Source: Paeniglutamicibacter quisquiliarum
GTDB lineage: Bacteria; Actinomycetota; Actinomycetes; Actinomycetales; Micrococcaceae
Assembly: GCF_019084045.1 (NCBI RefSeq)
Contig: NZ_JAHRED010000005.1
Location: 186,001 to 250,000, forward strand
Length of the DNA stretch: 64,000 nucleotides
Direction: 5' to 3'
Part shown: positions 37,143-45,910 of the stretch, piece by piece
How positions within the stretch are numbered: the first letter of the stretch is position 1
How the letters are laid out: each line of letters begins with the position of its first letter
Program-made: the position numbers and the translations under genes
Notes under the pieces: generated by a model
Told to the model about the DNA's origin: nothing
The model's database searches: none
Seen by the model: only the letters and a program-made list of their open reading frames with translations

Positions 37143-38141
37143 GTGGCCCTGGACTTTACATCGATTGACTTTGAAACCGCCAACGGATTCCGTGGCTCCG
37201 CCTGCAGCGTCGGACTCAGCCGGGTCCGCAACGGCAAGATCGTTGAGGAGGCCTCCTGGCTGATGCGCCCGCCGGAGGGGTTTGACCACTTCGATGCACG
37301 CAACGTGATGATCCACCGCATCACCGCAGACATGGTGGCCAACGCCCCGCGCTTCGGGGAGCTATTCACCCCGATGGCCAACTTCATCGGCACCGACACC
37401 CTGGTGGCGCACAACGCCGCCTTCGACCTTGGCGTGATCCGCTCCGCCCTGGAGGTCTCCGAGCTGGCCGGCCCGGCCTTCGACTACGCCTGCACCGTGA
37501 AGATGTCCCGGCGCACCTACGAGCTCTCCTCCTACTCGCTGCCGTTCGTGGCCGAGGAGGCCGGCTCGCCCATGGAAAACCACCACGATGCGCTGGCCGA
37601 TGCCCGGGCCTGCGCCAACATCATGATCGACATCGCCCGCCGCCAGGACGCCGGGGACGTGGCCGCCGCCGCCGAGCTGCTGAAGGTGAAGATGGGCTTC
37701 GCCCCTGCCTACGTGCCGGGCGACGCGCTGTCCAAGGCCACCCGCGACGCCCGGGGCTGGGCCGCCAGCGGCAACCCGGTGCCGGCGCAGCCCGAGTGGG
37801 CCGCCTGGCCGCAGGAAGGCGAGGACCGCACCGGCGACCCGCAGGCCGATCCGGCGCACCCGCTCTACGGCGAGATGGTCGTGTTCACCGGCAACCTGCG
37901 CATCTCCCGCCAGGTGGCCAAGGACAGGGCCGCCGAGCGCGGGGCAAACACGGCCAGCCGCGTCACCCGCGCCACCACGGTGCTGGTGGTCGGGGACGGG
38001 TTCGTGCCCGAGGACCTGTCCACCGGACGGCTCACCGGCAAGGCCAAGCGGGTGCTGCGCCTCCAGGAGGCCGGGCAGCCCGTCGCGATCCTGGCCGAGG
38101 GCGAATTCCTGCAGCTCATCGACGGCTTCGACGCCGCCTAG
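37143..38141 (+). CDS. 3'-5' exonuclease with C-terminal BRCT domain
   Basis: A 332-residue DnaQ-like exonuclease joined to a BRCT domain. The DEDDh residues are visible: SIDFETANG (D, E), AHNAAFDLGV (D) and NHHDALADA (H and D). The C-terminal domain (about 240-332) begins HPLYGEMVVFTGNLRISRQVAKDRAAERGANTASRVTRATTVLVVGD, the typical BRCT pattern also found in NAD-dependent ligases. Such fusions are widespread in actinobacteria and thought to act in DNA repair or replication proofreading. The GTG is favoured over an ATG 23 codons upstream because it begins at VALDFTSIDFE and has a -10 at leaderless distance. Confidence 0.9.
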   Translation: MALDFTSIDFETANGFRGSACSVGLSRVRNGKIVEEASWLMRPPEGFDHFDARNVMIHRITADMVANAPRFGELFTPMANFIGTDTLVAHNAAFDLGVIRSALEVSELAGPAFDYACTVKMSRRTYELSSYSLPFVAEEAGSPMENHHDALADARACANIMIDIARRQDAGDVAAAAELLKVKMGFAPAYVPGDALSKATRDARGWAASGNPVPAQPEWAAWPQEGEDRTGDPQADPAHPLYGEMVVFTGNLRISRQVAKDRAAERGANTASRVTRATTVLVVGDGFVPEDLSTGRLTGKAKRVLRLQEAGQPVAILAEGEFLQLIDGFDAA

Positions 38142-38186
38142 CCAAGCCAAGGCCCGGCCCGCGCAAGCGGTGCGGCCGCGTGCCGG

Positions 38187-38212
38187 GCGGCGCCCTGCCG
38201 AGAGGGCGCCGC
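38187..38212. terminator. Hairpin between convergent genes
   Basis: GCGGCGCCCT/AGGGCGCCGC with loop GCCGAG. There is no T-run on either strand, so it is a weak terminator at best. Confidence 0.35.
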
Positions 38213-38216
38213 GGAA

Positions 38217-39173
38217 CTACTCCCCGACGGTGAGCTTGACCCAGCGGTCGTGCATGGCGTCCAGGATCGGGTCGATTTCCGAGGCCGGTCGGTGGGCCAC
38301 CGCATCAGTGCCCTGCACCGCGGCCAGCAGCGCCGTGGCGTACGCGGCGGTCTCCGGGTCAGGATCCTCGCCGAGCGACTCGAAGAGCGCGTCGTACGCC
38401 GCCTTCGGTTCGGTGTTCGCCAGCGCGCTCGCCACGTAGGTCGTGGCCCGGAACAACCCCGCCCCGGCCGTCATGTCCAGTTCGGGGGCCTCGGCCTCGG
38501 GCGCTTCGTGCCCCTGGTCCGCCGGATCCTCGGCCTCGGGCGCCTCGGGTTCGAATTCGTTGACCAAGGCTGCCCAGCTGCCCACGGAGTCGGTCCCGGA
38601 TTCCAGGGCCGCGCGCACCACCAGCGCGGCCGCGGCGGCGGCGCGGTGGGCGGAGGGGGACCCGTGGGTCAGCGCCGCGGCATCGGTGGCGAGCTTGGCC
38701 GTGGTGGCCTCGTCGACCCGGGGCAGCAGCGCCATGAACGCGGCGCGGGTGAGCACCCCGGTGGTGTCGGCCTTCGGGAACAGCGGGCGGCCGACCGAGG
38801 CCATGTCGGCGTTGTCCAGTGCCAGCAGGTTCTGGCTGTCGCCCGGGGCGAAGTCCGGGGCCCCGTCGAAGGCCTCGTCGATCCAGCGCGGCTGCGGCTC
38901 CGGAGCGCCGGCCGGGAAGGACTTGTTCACCAGCTTGTACCAGCGCAGCGCGGCCAGCCACATGCAGGCGGCCTCGTCGGAGGACACGCCCTCGTTCGCC
39001 CATTCCAGGGCCTCGAGCAAACCGTCGAGCAGGTAAAGGGCAAGGGTCTCGGTCTCGCCGGGATCGGCGCCGTCGCGCGCGTGGGCGGCACCGTCGGCGG
39101 CGGCCAGCAGCACGCCGAAGACACGGTCGGAAAAATCGGCGGGAAGCGCGTACTGATCAGTTGATTCACTCAC
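38217..39173 (-). CDS. ADP-ribosylglycohydrolase-like protein, probably inactive
   Basis: A 318-residue acidic protein. The N-terminal 200 residues follow the ADP-ribosylglycohydrolase (DraG/ARH) layout: FSDRVFGVLLAAADGAAHA, then a helix ending WLAALRWYK, then DTTGVLTRAAFMALLP and the AALTHGSPSAHRAAAAAALVV helix typical of the family. The metal-binding TDDT of active enzymes appears as ETET (DPGETETLALYLLDGLLEAL) and the C-terminal catalytic Asp segment is not evident. A Glu/Pro/Ala-rich insertion occupies about 215-245. I infer a non-catalytic relative, perhaps a binding protein; assignment is by pattern only. Confidence 0.6.
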   Translation of the reverse strand: MSESTDQYALPADFSDRVFGVLLAAADGAAHARDGADPGETETLALYLLDGLLEALEWANEGVSSDEAACMWLAALRWYKLVNKSFPAGAPEPQPRWIDEAFDGAPDFAPGDSQNLLALDNADMASVGRPLFPKADTTGVLTRAAFMALLPRVDEATTAKLATDAAALTHGSPSAHRAAAAAALVVRAALESGTDSVGSWAALVNEFEPEAPEAEDPADQGHEAPEAEAPELDMTAGAGLFRATTYVASALANTEPKAAYDALFESLGEDPDPETAAYATALLAAVQGTDAVAHRPASEIDPILDAMHDRWVKLTVGE

Positions 39174-39236
39174 CCTGCCAGTCTAGTTGTTTCGCGCCGG
39201 CGCCCGTGCTGATTCCAACCCGTGGCCCGGGCTGGC

Positions 39237-39242
39237 TAATGT
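39237..39242 (+). promoter_or_regulatory. -10 box of the sbcD-sbcC operon
   Basis: TAATGT ends exactly 7 nt before the ATG at 39250. Confidence 0.45.
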
Positions 39243-39249
39243 TGATCCC

Positions 39250-40416
39250 ATGCGTATCCTGCACACCTCCGACTGGCACCTGGGCCGTTCCTTCCACGGG
39301 GCCTCGCTGCTGGCGGCCCAGCGCGAATTCGTCGACCGGCTCATCGACACCATCGAGACCGAGGCGGTGGAGCTGCTGCTGGTCTCCGGGGACGTGTATG
39401 ACCGTGCCCTGCCCGGGGTGGACGCGGTGCAACTCTTCGACGAGTCGCTGGTCCGGCTGCGGGCCACGGGGGTGCAGATGGTCATCACCAGCGGCAACCA
39501 CGACTCGGCGCTGCGCCTGGGCTTCGGCTCCGCGCTGCTCGAGCATGCGGGGCTGCACCTGCGCACCTCCCTCGCCGACATCGACCGGCCCGCGGTCTTT
39601 GGCCGGGACGGCTACTCCGTGGCCGTCTACGGGCTGCCCTACCTGGAACCGCGCATGGTCGCCGACGCCCTGGACGTCACCGCGCCCGGGCACCCTCCCG
39701 TGGTGGAGGCCGCGCTTCAGAAGGTGCGCGGGGACCTGGCCGCCCGGCGCGATGCCGCGGGGACCCCGGTGCACGGGATCGTGCTGGCGCACGTGTTCGC
39801 CGCCGGCGGCGCCGCCTCCGACTCCGAGCGCGAGCTGAGCATCGGCGGGCTGGACATCGTGCCCACGAGCTACTTCTCCGACTTCACCTATGCCGCCCTG
39901 GGCCACCTGCACGGCCGGCAAAAGCTGGCCGAACACATCAGGTACTCCGGCTCCCCGATCCCGTACTCCTTCTCCGAGGCCGGGCACCGCAAGGGCGCCT
40001 GGCTGCTGGACATCGGCCCCGACGGGCTGGGGGAGGTGCGCGGCATCGACTGGCCCGCGGCCAAGGAGCTGCGCATCCTCAAGGGCAGGATCGATGACCT
40101 GCTCACCGACCCGGCCCACGCCTCCGCGCAGGACGCCTGGTGCCAGGTCACGCTGACCGACACGCACCGGCCCGCCGGCGCTATGGAGCGGCTGCGCGCC
40201 CGCTTCCCCGACACCCTGGTGCTGAACTTCGAGCCCGAGGACCGCGCAGAGGACCCGCACCACTCCTATGCCGACCGGCTCGCGGCCGCCGCCTCCCCGG
40301 TGGAGGTCTGCGCCGGATTCGTCGACCACGTCAGGCTGCGGCCGCTGAACGACGCCGAGGAAGTCCTGGTGGCCTCGGTGCTGGAGCAGGTCAAGAGCGA
40401 GAAGGTGCAGGCATGA
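39250..40416 (+). CDS. sbcD: Exonuclease SbcCD subunit D
   Basis: A 388-residue Mre11-type nuclease that with SbcC cleaves hairpins and DNA ends. Phosphoesterase motifs are HTSDWHLG (residues 5-12), VSGDVYD, SGNHDS, LAHVF and ALGHLHGRQ. The ATG at 39250 begins MRILHTSDWHLG; a longer frame upstream is not credible. It overlaps sbcC by 4 bp. Confidence 0.96.
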   Translation: MRILHTSDWHLGRSFHGASLLAAQREFVDRLIDTIETEAVELLLVSGDVYDRALPGVDAVQLFDESLVRLRATGVQMVITSGNHDSALRLGFGSALLEHAGLHLRTSLADIDRPAVFGRDGYSVAVYGLPYLEPRMVADALDVTAPGHPPVVEAALQKVRGDLAARRDAAGTPVHGIVLAHVFAAGGAASDSERELSIGGLDIVPTSYFSDFTYAALGHLHGRQKLAEHIRYSGSPIPYSFSEAGHRKGAWLLDIGPDGLGEVRGIDWPAAKELRILKGRIDDLLTDPAHASAQDAWCQVTLTDTHRPAGAMERLRARFPDTLVLNFEPEDRAEDPHHSYADRLAAAASPVEVCAGFVDHVRLRPLNDAEEVLVASVLEQVKSEKVQA

Positions 40417-43400
40417 GGGTCCATTCGCTTCAGCTGGAGGCCTTCGGCCCCTTTGCCCAGCGCGCCTCCATCGACTTCGACGCGCTCTCCGAGGCGGGGA
40501 TCTTCCTGCTCAACGGGGAGACCGGGGCGGGAAAGACCAGCGTGCTGGACGGGATCTGCTACGCGCTCTACGGCTCGCTGCCCGGGGTGCGCACGGGCAG
40601 CAAGTCGCTGCGCAGCGACCACGCCGCGCCCGCGGCGGTCCCGGAGGTCATCTGCGAATTCTCCACCGGCGGCCGGCGCTTCGAGGTCACCCGTTCCCCG
40701 GCCTGGGAACGGCCCTCGGCGCGCAGCAAGAGCGGCTTCACCACCGCGCAGGCCCAGTCCCGGCTGCGCGAGCGCATCGACGGTGCCTGGGTGGAGAAGT
40801 CCACCCGCAACGACGAGGTCGGGCACGTCCTGGCCGAGATCCTGGGCCTGGACAAGGAGCAGTTCACCAAGGTCGCGATGCTGCCCCAGGGCGCCTTCGC
40901 CGCCTTCCTGCGGGCCAAGGACAAGGACCGCGAGGACCTGCTGCGCTCGCTCTTCGACACCAGCGAATACGCGATGGCCGAGCGGATCCTGGGCGAGAGG
41001 CTGAACGCCGCCCGCGCCGAGGCCGAGGACGCCGAGCGCGCCCGCACCGCGACCCTGCAGCAGCTGGCCGCCGACGCGGCCGCCACGCTGTACGCGGATG
41101 CCGGCGCCGAGCGGGACGGGGCCGATGGCGCGGAGGGTGGATTGCCGCCCGATGCCCGCGGGCACCTCGACGCCGGGGAGGACGCCGCACTCGGCGAGGT
41201 GCTGCGCGCCCGCGTGTCCGGGCTGCGGGCCGGTCTGGCCGAATCCCGCAAGGGTGCCGACGCGGCGCTCGCCGGTGCGCAGAAGACCCGCACTGCCCTG
41301 GAGGAGCGGGCCACCCGGCACCGGCAGCTGGCCGAACTGGGAGCCCTGCGCGCCGCCCACGACTCGCGCGCCGAGCAGATCGCCGAGCTCGGTGCGCTGC
41401 TGGAGGCCGATGCCCGTGCCGTGGGGCTGCGCCCCTACCACCAGCAACTTTCCGACGCCCGGGACAAATCCGAGGCGGCACACCGCAGGCTCGCGGCGGC
41501 AGCAGCCGCGGCGGACACCGGCGAGGCCCGCGAGTCCCTGGCGGCGCAGCACCCGGGAATCGACGCGCTGCTGGAACAGGCACGCGGCGCGGATCCCGAT
41601 CCGCAGGGGCTTGCCGCGCTCGGCGCGCACGCCGCCGGAGCCGCGAAGTCCTCCCGCGCCGCCGCCGCCCTCATCGAGGCCGCGCTGCCGGAGGAAGCGG
41701 AACTGGAGCAGGTCCGCAACGACATCGAGAAGCTCGAGGCAGGCATCCAGGCGGGCACGGCGCGGCAACGGGACCGAGCCTCCCGGATCCAGCAGATCGG
41801 GGAGCAGCTCCCCGCCCTGCGCACCCGGCACGGGGAACTCGCGGCCCTGGCCGAATCCAGCTCCGCGCTCGGGGCCGCGGTGCACGCCGCCACCGGGCGC
41901 CGCGACGCGGTGCTCGCCCGCACCCGGGCCGAATCGGCGCAGGCACGTGCGCACACCACCTGGAATGCCGCACGCACCCACGCGCTGGAGGCCCGCGAAG
42001 AGGTCGCGGCGCTGATCACCCTGCGACTGGAGCAATCGGCCGCGGCACTGGCGAAGGAACTCGTCGACGGGGAAGCCTGCCTGGTCTGCGGATCCACGAC
42101 CCACCCGGAACCGGCCACCCTTCCCGCGGGGGAATTTGTCGCCCCCGAGGACATCGAGGCGGCCCAGGGGCTGCTGGCCACGGCCGAAAAGGCCGAGGAG
42201 AAGCAGCGGGCCGCACTGAAGAAAGCCGACCAGGCCCTGGACGTGTCGCGTGGCGCGATCGGGGAATTGGGCGCCGAAGAAGCCGCCGCCGAACTCACGG
42301 CGGCAACCGAGGCCCACGCCAGGGCCGTGGCGTCGGGGACCGAGGCCGCAGCCGCGCAGCAGGCGCTGCACCGGTCTGAGACTGAGCTCGAATCCCTGGT
42401 GTCGGCCCAGTCAACGACCGCCACGGAGCTGGAAGTCGCCGCCGCGAAGCGGGACGCCGAGGAAGCCAGGGCCTTGAAGCTCGAGGCGCGGCTGGCCAAG
42501 CTGGGCAGGGACGGCCAGACCCTGGCCGAACGCCACGTGCTCCTGGGCGCGGCCGCCTCCGCGTTGGAGGCGCTTGCCTCCGCGGTGCAGGCGAGCACCG
42601 ATGCGGCCGCCCACCTGGAGGCCACCGCGCGGCTGTGGGCCGGGAAGCTCGCGGACATCGGCGTGGCCGACACCGCCGCATGGAACGGGCTGTTGCTAGA
42701 CGATGCCCGGCGCAGCGACGAGCAGCGGCGCGTGCGCAAGCACAACGACGAGGCCGTGCGCATCAAGACCCTCGCCGAGGCGCCGGGCATCGAGCTGGCC
42801 CGCACCGAGGTCGCCGACGGCATCCAGGCACCCGGCGAGGACGAGCACGCCGCCGCACGCCAGCAGGCGGACGATGCCGCCGCGGCCCGCGACGCACTGC
42901 TGGCCCGCGACGCGGTGCTCACCAGCTACGCCGGACGCCTGGACGCGGCACTCGAAAAGCTGGCAGACCTCGCGCGCGCGGCCGGGCCGGTGCTCGAGCG
43001 CTACGCCACGCTCAAGGCCATCGCGGAGCTGGCCCGAGGCGCGGGGGAGAACCGGCTGAAGATGACGCTGAGCACCTACGTGCTCGCGGCCCGGCTGGAG
43101 TCCGTCGCGCTCGCCGCCACCGCGCGGCTGCTGCTGATGACCGGGCAGCGCTATTCGCTGGTGCACGACGACACCCCGCGCGGGAACAACAAGTCGGGGC
43201 TGGGCCTGCAGATCCTGGATGCCTGGACCGGGGTCAGGCGCGACACCCAGACCCTCTCGGGCGGGGAGTCGTTCATGGCATCGCTCGCCCTGGCGCTGGG
43301 CCTGGCGGATGTGATCCAGCAGCAGAGCGGCGGCATCGACATCGAGACGCTCTTCGTGGACGAGGGCTTCGGCTCACTGGACGGGGAGACGCTGGAGCAG

Positions 43401-43550
43401 GTCATGGACGCCCTGGAAACGCTGCGCAGCGGCGGGCGGGTCATCGGGGTGGTCTCGCACGTGGCCGAGATGAAGCAGCGCATCGCCACCCGGTTGAACG
43501 TGCACAAGGGCCGCAACGGCTCGACCGTGTCGCTGCAGATCGGGGTGTGA
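40413..43550 (+). CDS. sbcC: Exonuclease SbcCD subunit C
   Basis: A 1045-residue SMC-like ATPase, the Rad50 partner of SbcD. Walker A is NGETGAGKTS near residue 37; two long Ala/Glu/Arg-rich coiled coils flank the zinc hook CLVC (C556, C559); the signature TLSGGESFMASLALALGL and Walker B TLFVDEGFGSLD are at the C-terminus. The coiled coil is unusually Ala-rich, as expected from the base composition. The ATG at 40413 overlaps the sbcD stop (ATGA). Confidence 0.96.
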   Translation: MRVHSLQLEAFGPFAQRASIDFDALSEAGIFLLNGETGAGKTSVLDGICYALYGSLPGVRTGSKSLRSDHAAPAAVPEVICEFSTGGRRFEVTRSPAWERPSARSKSGFTTAQAQSRLRERIDGAWVEKSTRNDEVGHVLAEILGLDKEQFTKVAMLPQGAFAAFLRAKDKDREDLLRSLFDTSEYAMAERILGERLNAARAEAEDAERARTATLQQLAADAAATLYADAGAERDGADGAEGGLPPDARGHLDAGEDAALGEVLRARVSGLRAGLAESRKGADAALAGAQKTRTALEERATRHRQLAELGALRAAHDSRAEQIAELGALLEADARAVGLRPYHQQLSDARDKSEAAHRRLAAAAAAADTGEARESLAAQHPGIDALLEQARGADPDPQGLAALGAHAAGAAKSSRAAAALIEAALPEEAELEQVRNDIEKLEAGIQAGTARQRDRASRIQQIGEQLPALRTRHGELAALAESSSALGAAVHAATGRRDAVLARTRAESAQARAHTTWNAARTHALEAREEVAALITLRLEQSAAALAKELVDGEACLVCGSTTHPEPATLPAGEFVAPEDIEAAQGLLATAEKAEEKQRAALKKADQALDVSRGAIGELGAEEAAAELTAATEAHARAVASGTEAAAAQQALHRSETELESLVSAQSTTATELEVAAAKRDAEEARALKLEARLAKLGRDGQTLAERHVLLGAAASALEALASAVQASTDAAAHLEATARLWAGKLADIGVADTAAWNGLLLDDARRSDEQRRVRKHNDEAVRIKTLAEAPGIELARTEVADGIQAPGEDEHAAARQQADDAAAARDALLARDAVLTSYAGRLDAALEKLADLARAAGPVLERYATLKAIAELARGAGENRLKMTLSTYVLAARLESVALAATARLLLMTGQRYSLVHDDTPRGNNKSGLGLQILDAWTGVRRDTQTLSGGESFMASLALALGLADVIQQQSGGIDIETLFVDEGFGSLDGETLEQVMDALETLRSGGRVIGVVSHVAEMKQRIATRLNVHKGRNGSTVSLQIGV

Positions 43551-43573
43551 GCAGGGCCCTTGCGGGCCTCGGA

Positions 43574-43629
43574 TAGACTGGACGATGTCTGCAAAGGGTT
43601 CTGTGTAGCGGGAGGCAGGGACGCTACAC
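43574..43629 (+). promoter_or_regulatory. Attenuator-like leader of the MFS gene
   Basis: TAGACT (43574-43579) is followed five nt later by a seven-codon ORF (43585-43608, MSAKGSV then TAG). Starting at the stop codon, GTGTAGCG (43603-43610) pairs with CGCTACAC (43622-43629) around an 11-base loop that contains GGGAGG. Promoter, mini-ORF and hairpin occupy just over half of the 107-bp gap between sbcC and the transporter. Confidence 0.5.
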
Positions 43630-43657
43630 GCATGTATGTGGAGTACCCGGCATCGCC

Positions 43658-44929
43658 ATGACCAACACTTTCCCGAACAAGTCCGCCACCGCCTCCTCGC
43701 CCTATGCGGCGCTTCCGCCGCTGGTGGGCTGGGCCTTCTTCCCGCTGGGCTTCTTTGCCCGACTGCCGCTGGCCATGCTGACCATCGGCTCGATGACATT
43801 GCTGATCGACTCGACCGGATCCTACGCCGCCGGCGGCATGGCCGCCGCCATGGTCGGCCTGGGCTCCGCCGTGGGCGGACCCACCATCGGCTACCTCTCG
43901 GACCGGCTCGGCCAGCGCCGCGTGCTGCTGCCCGTGGCCGTCCTGCAGTCCCTGCTCATCACCGCGCTGCTGTGGTTCGGCGGCGCCGGGCCCCTGGCCC
44001 CGCTGGGTGTCATCGTGCTGCTGGCGGTCCTCGCCGGCGCCACCGGCCCGCAGGTCGGCCCGCTGGCCCGCGTGCGCTGGATGGCGCTGACCCGGAAGCG
44101 CGAAACCGGCGGGCGCGAGCTCTCCGCGGCGCTGAGCTACGAGTCGATGGTCGACGAGCTGGGCTTCGTGCTCGGCCCGGCCGCCGTGGGCCTGTTCGCC
44201 GCGCTGGTCGCCCCCTGGCTGCCGCTGGCCATCGCCGCGGTCCTCACCCTGGTCCTGGTGCCGCTCTTTGCGCTGCACCGCACCGAACGGGCGGTGGTGC
44301 CGGCGGTGCGCAACGCCGTGAAGGTCAAGCTCACCGCGCACCAGCTGGGCGGGATCGGCCTCGCGGTCATCGGCATGATCGGCATGGGCACCTTCTTCGG
44401 CTCCAGCGCCGCCGGCACCCTGGCCTTCGCCGGCGCGCTGGGCAACGCGAACATCGGCGGGCTGCTCTACGCCGCCGTCGGGCTCACCTCGGCCATTGCC
44501 GCACTGTCCGTCGCGTTCTGGCCCAGCGGGTGGCCGCAGGCGAGCCGCTGGCTGGCCGCGGCGATCTTCATGGTCCCCGCCGCACTGGCCCTGCAGCTTC
44601 CCGGGGAGCTGGGCCCGATGATTGCCGCGCTGCTGCTGGTGGGCATCCCGGTCGGCCCCATCCTGGTCACCGTGTTCACCCTCGGCGGGGAAATCGCCCC
44701 GCCCGCCCGCCTGTCCACGGTCATGACCCTGCTGTCCTCAGGGATCGTGGTGGGCACCGCGATCGGCAACTCCCTGGCCGGACTGCTCGCCGACGCGCAC
44801 GGCTATGCCGGCGCCTACGCGGTCGCTGCCGGTGCCGCGGGCCTGCTCCTGGTCTCGGGGATTGCGATGGCGATCCTGCGCACTCTCCAGCGCCGCACGA
44901 TGATGGGCGGTTCCGGCCCGCGCCCCTAG
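43658..44929 (+). CDS. MFS transporter
   Basis: A 423-residue major-facilitator permease with about 12 helices. The motif-A loop GYLSDRLGQRRVLL follows helix 2, and a second, MFS-like charge pattern occurs in the middle loop (TRKRETGGRELSAALSYESMVDELGFVLGPAAVG). The general layout is that of a drug/H+ antiporter of the DHA1 type. No regulator is adjacent, but a leader with mini-ORF and hairpin precedes it. The ATG at 43658 lacks a well-spaced ribosome binding site (GGAG lies about 15 nt upstream). Confidence 0.88.
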   Translation: MTNTFPNKSATASSPYAALPPLVGWAFFPLGFFARLPLAMLTIGSMTLLIDSTGSYAAGGMAAAMVGLGSAVGGPTIGYLSDRLGQRRVLLPVAVLQSLLITALLWFGGAGPLAPLGVIVLLAVLAGATGPQVGPLARVRWMALTRKRETGGRELSAALSYESMVDELGFVLGPAAVGLFAALVAPWLPLAIAAVLTLVLVPLFALHRTERAVVPAVRNAVKVKLTAHQLGGIGLAVIGMIGMGTFFGSSAAGTLAFAGALGNANIGGLLYAAVGLTSAIAALSVAFWPSGWPQASRWLAAAIFMVPAALALQLPGELGPMIAALLLVGIPVGPILVTVFTLGGEIAPPARLSTVMTLLSSGIVVGTAIGNSLAGLLADAHGYAGAYAVAAGAAGLLLVSGIAMAILRTLQRRTMMGGSGPRP

Positions 44930-44951
44930 CGGGGCTACCCGGCACCCAAAA

Positions 44952-44994
44952 CGGGCGGTGGTTCGAAAGGGATGATTCCCCGAACCGCCGCCCG
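44952..44994 (-). terminator. Terminator of the iclR gene
   Basis: CGGGCGGTGGTTCG (44952-44965) pairs with CGAACCGCCGCCCG (44981-44994). Read on the minus strand it is followed by a short T4, so it fits the end of iclR; it may also stop MFS transcription. Confidence 0.65.
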
Positions 44995-45015
44995 CCTGCT
45001 TGTGGCACCGGGGAC

Positions 45016-45732
45016 TTAGCCGAGCTCGGCCTCGATGGCGCGGGCGGCGGCCTGCAGGCGCGCACCGATGGCGGCAACCTCGTTCGTCCGGGATCCGGTG
45101 CTGTAGACCACTGCAACGGCCGCCGGGAGCTGCCCCGGCACGGTGATGGGTGCCGCGACCGAGGAAAGGCCCGGGATGACCTCGTCGATGCTGGTGGCGT
45201 AGCCCAGGGTGCGGGCCTCGGAGGCGATCTGCCGGTACGGCGTCTCGTGGTTCAGCGCTTCCCACTGGGCCTGGGTGAGTGTTGACTGCATGGCAATGCC
45301 GGGCGCGCCGTGGCCAAAGGGGTGACGCGAGCCCGGGCGCTGCACCACCGCGGCGTGCACGTGGCGCGGTTCCACGGTGACCAGCGTGGTGCAGTCGGGT
45401 TGGTCCCATACGGCTATGAAGGCACACATCTTCAACTCGTTGGCCAGCAACGTCAGTTCCGGAAGGGCCGCGCTCTGCAGGTCCCGCTGCACGCTGCTGG
45501 CCAGCACGGCCAACCCCGGGGCGCCATGCACCCGCCCCGATTCGTCGCGGGTGACCAGCCGGTGGGATTCCAAGGTGCGCAGGATCCGGTAGGCGATCGA
45601 GCGGTGCACCCCCAGGTCCTCGGCAAGTTCGGCAATGGTCATCGGCCCGTTGGCCTCGGCCAGGATCTCCAGCATGCGGATGCCGCGCGAGAGGGTCTGC
45701 GAGGCCGGGGCGGTGGTGCTGGTGGCAGTCAT
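45016..45732 (-). CDS. IclR family transcriptional regulator
   Basis: A 238-residue regulator with a winged helix at about residues 10-70 (TLSRGIRMLEILAEANGPMTIAELAEDLGVHRSIAYRILRTLESHRLV) and a C-terminal IclR ligand domain. It is divergent from hpaC-hpaB, and two 15-bp palindromes lie between, so it very probably controls them, either as activator (as PcaU/PobR do) or repressor, in response to an aromatic acid. The effector is inferred to be 4-hydroxyphenylacetate or a product. Confidence 0.92.
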   Translation of the reverse strand: MTATSTTAPASQTLSRGIRMLEILAEANGPMTIAELAEDLGVHRSIAYRILRTLESHRLVTRDESGRVHGAPGLAVLASSVQRDLQSAALPELTLLANELKMCAFIAVWDQPDCTTLVTVEPRHVHAAVVQRPGSRHPFGHGAPGIAMQSTLTQAQWEALNHETPYRQIASEARTLGYATSIDEVIPGLSSVAAPITVPGQLPAAVAVVYSTGSRTNEVAAIGARLQAAARAIEAELG

Positions 45733-45825
45733 GGGGGTTGGTGCCGTCCTTCGATGGATTCGCGCATTGGGGCACGGCCCGCGGGGGTTGTGGGTCACCC
45801 CGCGCTGGGCTATGGTGCAAATACA

Positions 45826-45860
45826 ATTCTCTATTGGAACTGCTCGTTCGATATTAGAAC
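45826..45860. promoter_or_regulatory. Paired IclR-type operators, iclR / hpaC
   Basis: ATTCTCTATTGGAAC (45826-45840) and GTTCGATATTAGAAC (45846-45860) agree in 11 of 15 positions and are spaced exactly 20 bp. The second is a GTTC-N7-GAAC palindrome resembling the PcaU/PobR operator half GTTCGATAAT. Confidence 0.6.
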
Positions 45861-45910
45861 ATTTTTCGCGTGAATGCGAGGGACGGGCGGAAGGGAAGCA
45901 GGGGCACGCC

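Noticed and set aside
40266-42371. 701-residue minus-strand frame opposite sbcC
   Set aside because: Gly/Arg/Leu-rich shadow; sbcC motifs, zinc hook and overlap with sbcD settle the coding strand.
43636-45285. 549-residue plus-strand frame overlapping the MFS gene
   Set aside because: Arg/Gly-rich alternative frame; the MFS frame has regular transmembrane segments and motif A.
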